From assembly GCA_905214525.1 (NCBI GenBank), contig CAJMMN010000010.1, forward strand, positions 4,081 to 68,080: 64,000 nt of DNA. Reading direction: 5' to 3'. This DNA comes from an uncultured bacterium. Its GTDB lineage: Bacteria; Actinomycetota; Coriobacteriia; Coriobacteriales; Coriobacteriaceae. Under the pieces are notes generated by a model, which was not told the origin of the DNA, did no database searches, and was given only the letters and a program-made list of their open reading frames with translations. A program made the translations under genes and the position numbers. Shown here in pieces: positions 62,248 to 64,000 of this stretch. The first letter of the stretch is position 1. Each line of letters opens with the position of its first letter.

Positions 62248-63606
62248 ATGGCAGCAACCGAGCAGCTGTTCAACGTCCGTGAGCGCAAGCGTTTTGAGCG
62301 TCACGACATTTGGGAGCGCATTGCCGAGAACGGCACAATCTCCGCCGCCGTCATGGTGATCGCAGCCATCGCCGCGGTCATCTGTGCCAACACCGATGCC
62401 TACGAGGCCATTCATCACTTTTTGGAGACTCCACTGTATGTGGGTCTTGGTAGCCTTACGGCCGGCCTCACCGTCGAGTTCTTTGTCAACGACTTCCTCA
62501 TGGCGATTTTCTTTTTGCTGGTGGGCATCGAGCTCAAGTATGAGATGACGGTCGGCGAGCTCAAAAACCCGCGCCAGGCCATGCTTCCCATGCTGGCAGC
62601 CGTGGGCGGCGTCGTCGTTCCCGCCTGCATCTACCTGATCTTTAACCACGCCGGCGCGCGCAACGGTTGGGCCATTCCCATGGCAACCGATATCGCCTTT
62701 GCGCTGGGCGTGCTGTCGCTTTTGGGCAACCGCGTGCCCAACGGCGTGCGCGTGTTCTTCTCGACGCTTGCCATTGCCGACGACCTGATCTCCATCGCTG
62801 CCATCGCCATCTTCTACGGCCAGAGCCCCAGCCCGTTTTGGCTGGGCGCCGCTGCAGTTGTGACCTGCGCGCTTGTGTGGCTCAACAAGACGCAGCATTA
62901 CCGCCTTGCCCCGTATTCGGTGCTGGGTCTGCTGCTGTGGTTCTGCATGTTTAAGAGCGGCGTGCACGCCACGCTCGCCGGTGTCATCCTGGCCTTCACC
63001 ATCCCGGCCAAGTGCGGTGTTAAGCTCGATAGCCTTACCGATTGGCTGGGCGAGTGCCTGCCGTTGCTCGACGACCGCTACGACGACGAGGCACACATCC
63101 TGGGTCAGCACGACTTTACCGTCTCGACCACCAGAGTCGAGCGCGTCATGCACCGCGTGACCCCGCCGCTCATTCGCATGGAGCGCCTGATCTCCACGCC
63201 GGTCAACTTTGTGATCCTGCCGATCTTTGCATTTGTCAACGCGCAGGTTCGCCTGGTGGGCGTGGATATGGGCACGCTGCTGACCGACCCGGTGACGCTC
63301 GGCGTGTATTTTGGCATGCTGCTGGGCAAGCCGATTGGCATCTTTGGCATGACGTTTGCCCTGGTTAAGCTCAAGATCTCCGAGCTGCCGCGCAACGTTA
63401 ACTGGCACATGATTGCCGGCGTGGGCATTCTGGGCGGCATTGGCTTTACCATGTCGATTCTCATCAGCGGCCTTGCCTTCCCGACGGCCCAGTTTGAGGT
63501 TCTGGCCGCCAAGGCCGCTATTCTCGCCGGCTCTGTCACCGCGGCCGTACTTGGCATGATCTACATGAGTGTGATCTGCAAGCATCCCTCGCCCAAAGAC
63601 GAGTAA
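62248..63606 (+). CDS. nhaA: Na+/H+ antiporter NhaA
   Basis: 452 residues with about 12 membrane helices. The ion-binding Asp pair is in LAIADDLISIAAIAIFY (near residue 180) and ATDIAFALGVLSLLG precedes it; MAIFFLLVGIELKYE near 90 is also NhaA-typical. It exports sodium for protons at the cytoplasmic membrane. A charged cytosolic loop (about 275-300, LDDRYDDEAHILG) is longer than in E. coli NhaA. ATG 62248 follows GAAAGGAG. Confidence 0.95.
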   Translation: MAATEQLFNVRERKRFERHDIWERIAENGTISAAVMVIAAIAAVICANTDAYEAIHHFLETPLYVGLGSLTAGLTVEFFVNDFLMAIFFLLVGIELKYEMTVGELKNPRQAMLPMLAAVGGVVVPACIYLIFNHAGARNGWAIPMATDIAFALGVLSLLGNRVPNGVRVFFSTLAIADDLISIAAIAIFYGQSPSPFWLGAAAVVTCALVWLNKTQHYRLAPYSVLGLLLWFCMFKSGVHATLAGVILAFTIPAKCGVKLDSLTDWLGECLPLLDDRYDDEAHILGQHDFTVSTTRVERVMHRVTPPLIRMERLISTPVNFVILPIFAFVNAQVRLVGVDMGTLLTDPVTLGVYFGMLLGKPIGIFGMTFALVKLKISELPRNVNWHMIAGVGILGGIGFTMSILISGLAFPTAQFEVLAAKAAILAGSVTAAVLGMIYMSVICKHPSPKDE

Positions 63607-63689
63607 GAGCGCGAAAACCGGCTCCAGAACCGATTCGGGCGCGTTCAAAATGCGGATTCGGGCGGTGCTTGCCGCCTGCCAGACACGCC

Positions 63690-63921
63690 AGTGGTCAAAA
63701 AACGCCGTTTGTGAGTACTGTCACAAACGGCGTATCATTTTAGGTGTGGAAAATAATGAACAAAGTTATAAGAACTGTACGTTAATGAGTGACCATCGAC
63801 TTCCAATTTGGCGCTAGCTGACGGTGATTAGGAAGTTTCAAGTCGAGTTTTGCCGATTTCGACCAAGAATCGCTGCTACTAAAAAGGTAACAGTACTCAT
63901 ATTTGCCCTTTTTTGGCCACA
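63690..63921. repeat. MITE-like element with 33-base inverted ends, copy 2
   Basis: Ends AGTGGTCAAAAAACGCCG (63690) and the inverse ending TTTTTTGGCCACA (63921) mirror the element at 40758-40989; 38 bases at the right end (63868-63905) are identical to that copy. A perfect 12-bp hairpin with loop GTACTG lies inside at 63703-63732 and may terminate nhaA. No gene in 63607-64000. Confidence 0.8.
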
Positions 63922-64000
63922 AGCCCTAAAACAAGCCTCGCCAAGGGGTAGCGCGCAGAGATGTGGTGTAAGAGGCGGGGAATGCCCCGCCTCCGCCCTT

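Noticed and set aside
61021..63648. An 875-codon open frame on the minus strand opposite ppaC and nhaA
   Set aside because: Same kind of shadow; both plus-strand genes are unmistakable and the antisense product has no recognisable motif.

Overview
The window looks like chromosome of a GC-rich gut coriobacterium, most likely Collinsella. The grounds are strong G/C wobble use, the gene set (HisZ-HisG fusion, mannose-family PTS with Amadori-product genes, DUF2207 and DUF4342 proteins) and the many short palindromic intergenic repeats. Genus is inferred from style and content; no marker gene was compared.

Layout. 1-5.0 kb: the end of a mannose-family PTS (IIC partial, IID), an MFS transporter, then a SIS-domain deglycase and a TIM-barrel epimerase resembling FrlB and FrlC, so probably a fructoselysine (Amadori product) locus. 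5.2-14.5 kb: a complete histidine cluster, hisZ-hisG fusion, D, C, B, H, A, F, I, a small unknown gene, and E, with a convergent PHP-type histidinol phosphatase. 14.7-18.7 kb: a YgbA-like protein and a single-chain double ABC exporter on the minus strand. 19-24.5 kb: standalone LarC C-terminal domain, phosphodiesterase, MazG, enolase, a DivIC-like protein and Ppx/GppA. 24.5-29.3 kb: tRNA-Leu with a duplicated 3' end, a PTS IIB with a VOC protein, an OmpR-type two-component system and a DUF4342 protein.

29.7-35.2 kb is an AT-richer defence island: an AbiEi antitoxin whose toxin is reduced to a 21-codon remnant, an HNH endonuclease, a NotI-family restriction endonuclease convergent with a cytosine-5 methyltransferase, and an AAA/DUF4143 ATPase. 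35.5-48.4 kb returns to core content: two metallophosphoesterases, GluQ, a DUF2207 membrane protein, GNAT, PurH, a BceRS-like two-component system, UspA and UppP. 48.7-54.9 kb holds PcrA, then an AT-richer AbiE-like wHTH/nucleotidyltransferase pair, then ManA. 55-60.9 kb is a beta-glucoside module: GntR divergent from a GH1 enzyme and a lactose/cellobiose PTS (IIC, IIB, IIA), then a ROK glucokinase. It ends with family II pyrophosphatase and NhaA.

The most unusual signal is in the intergenic DNA. Several hairpin families recur. Two of them pair a conserved core with outer arms that differ between copies yet remain perfectly or nearly perfectly self-complementary in each copy (26468-26649 with 29492-29673; 51618-51747 with 53848-53978). 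The latter pair lies in inverted orientation on either side of the AbiE-like gene pair, so the whole block at 51618-53978 looks like a mobile toxin-antitoxin cassette bounded by hairpin elements. I recognise neither hairpin family.
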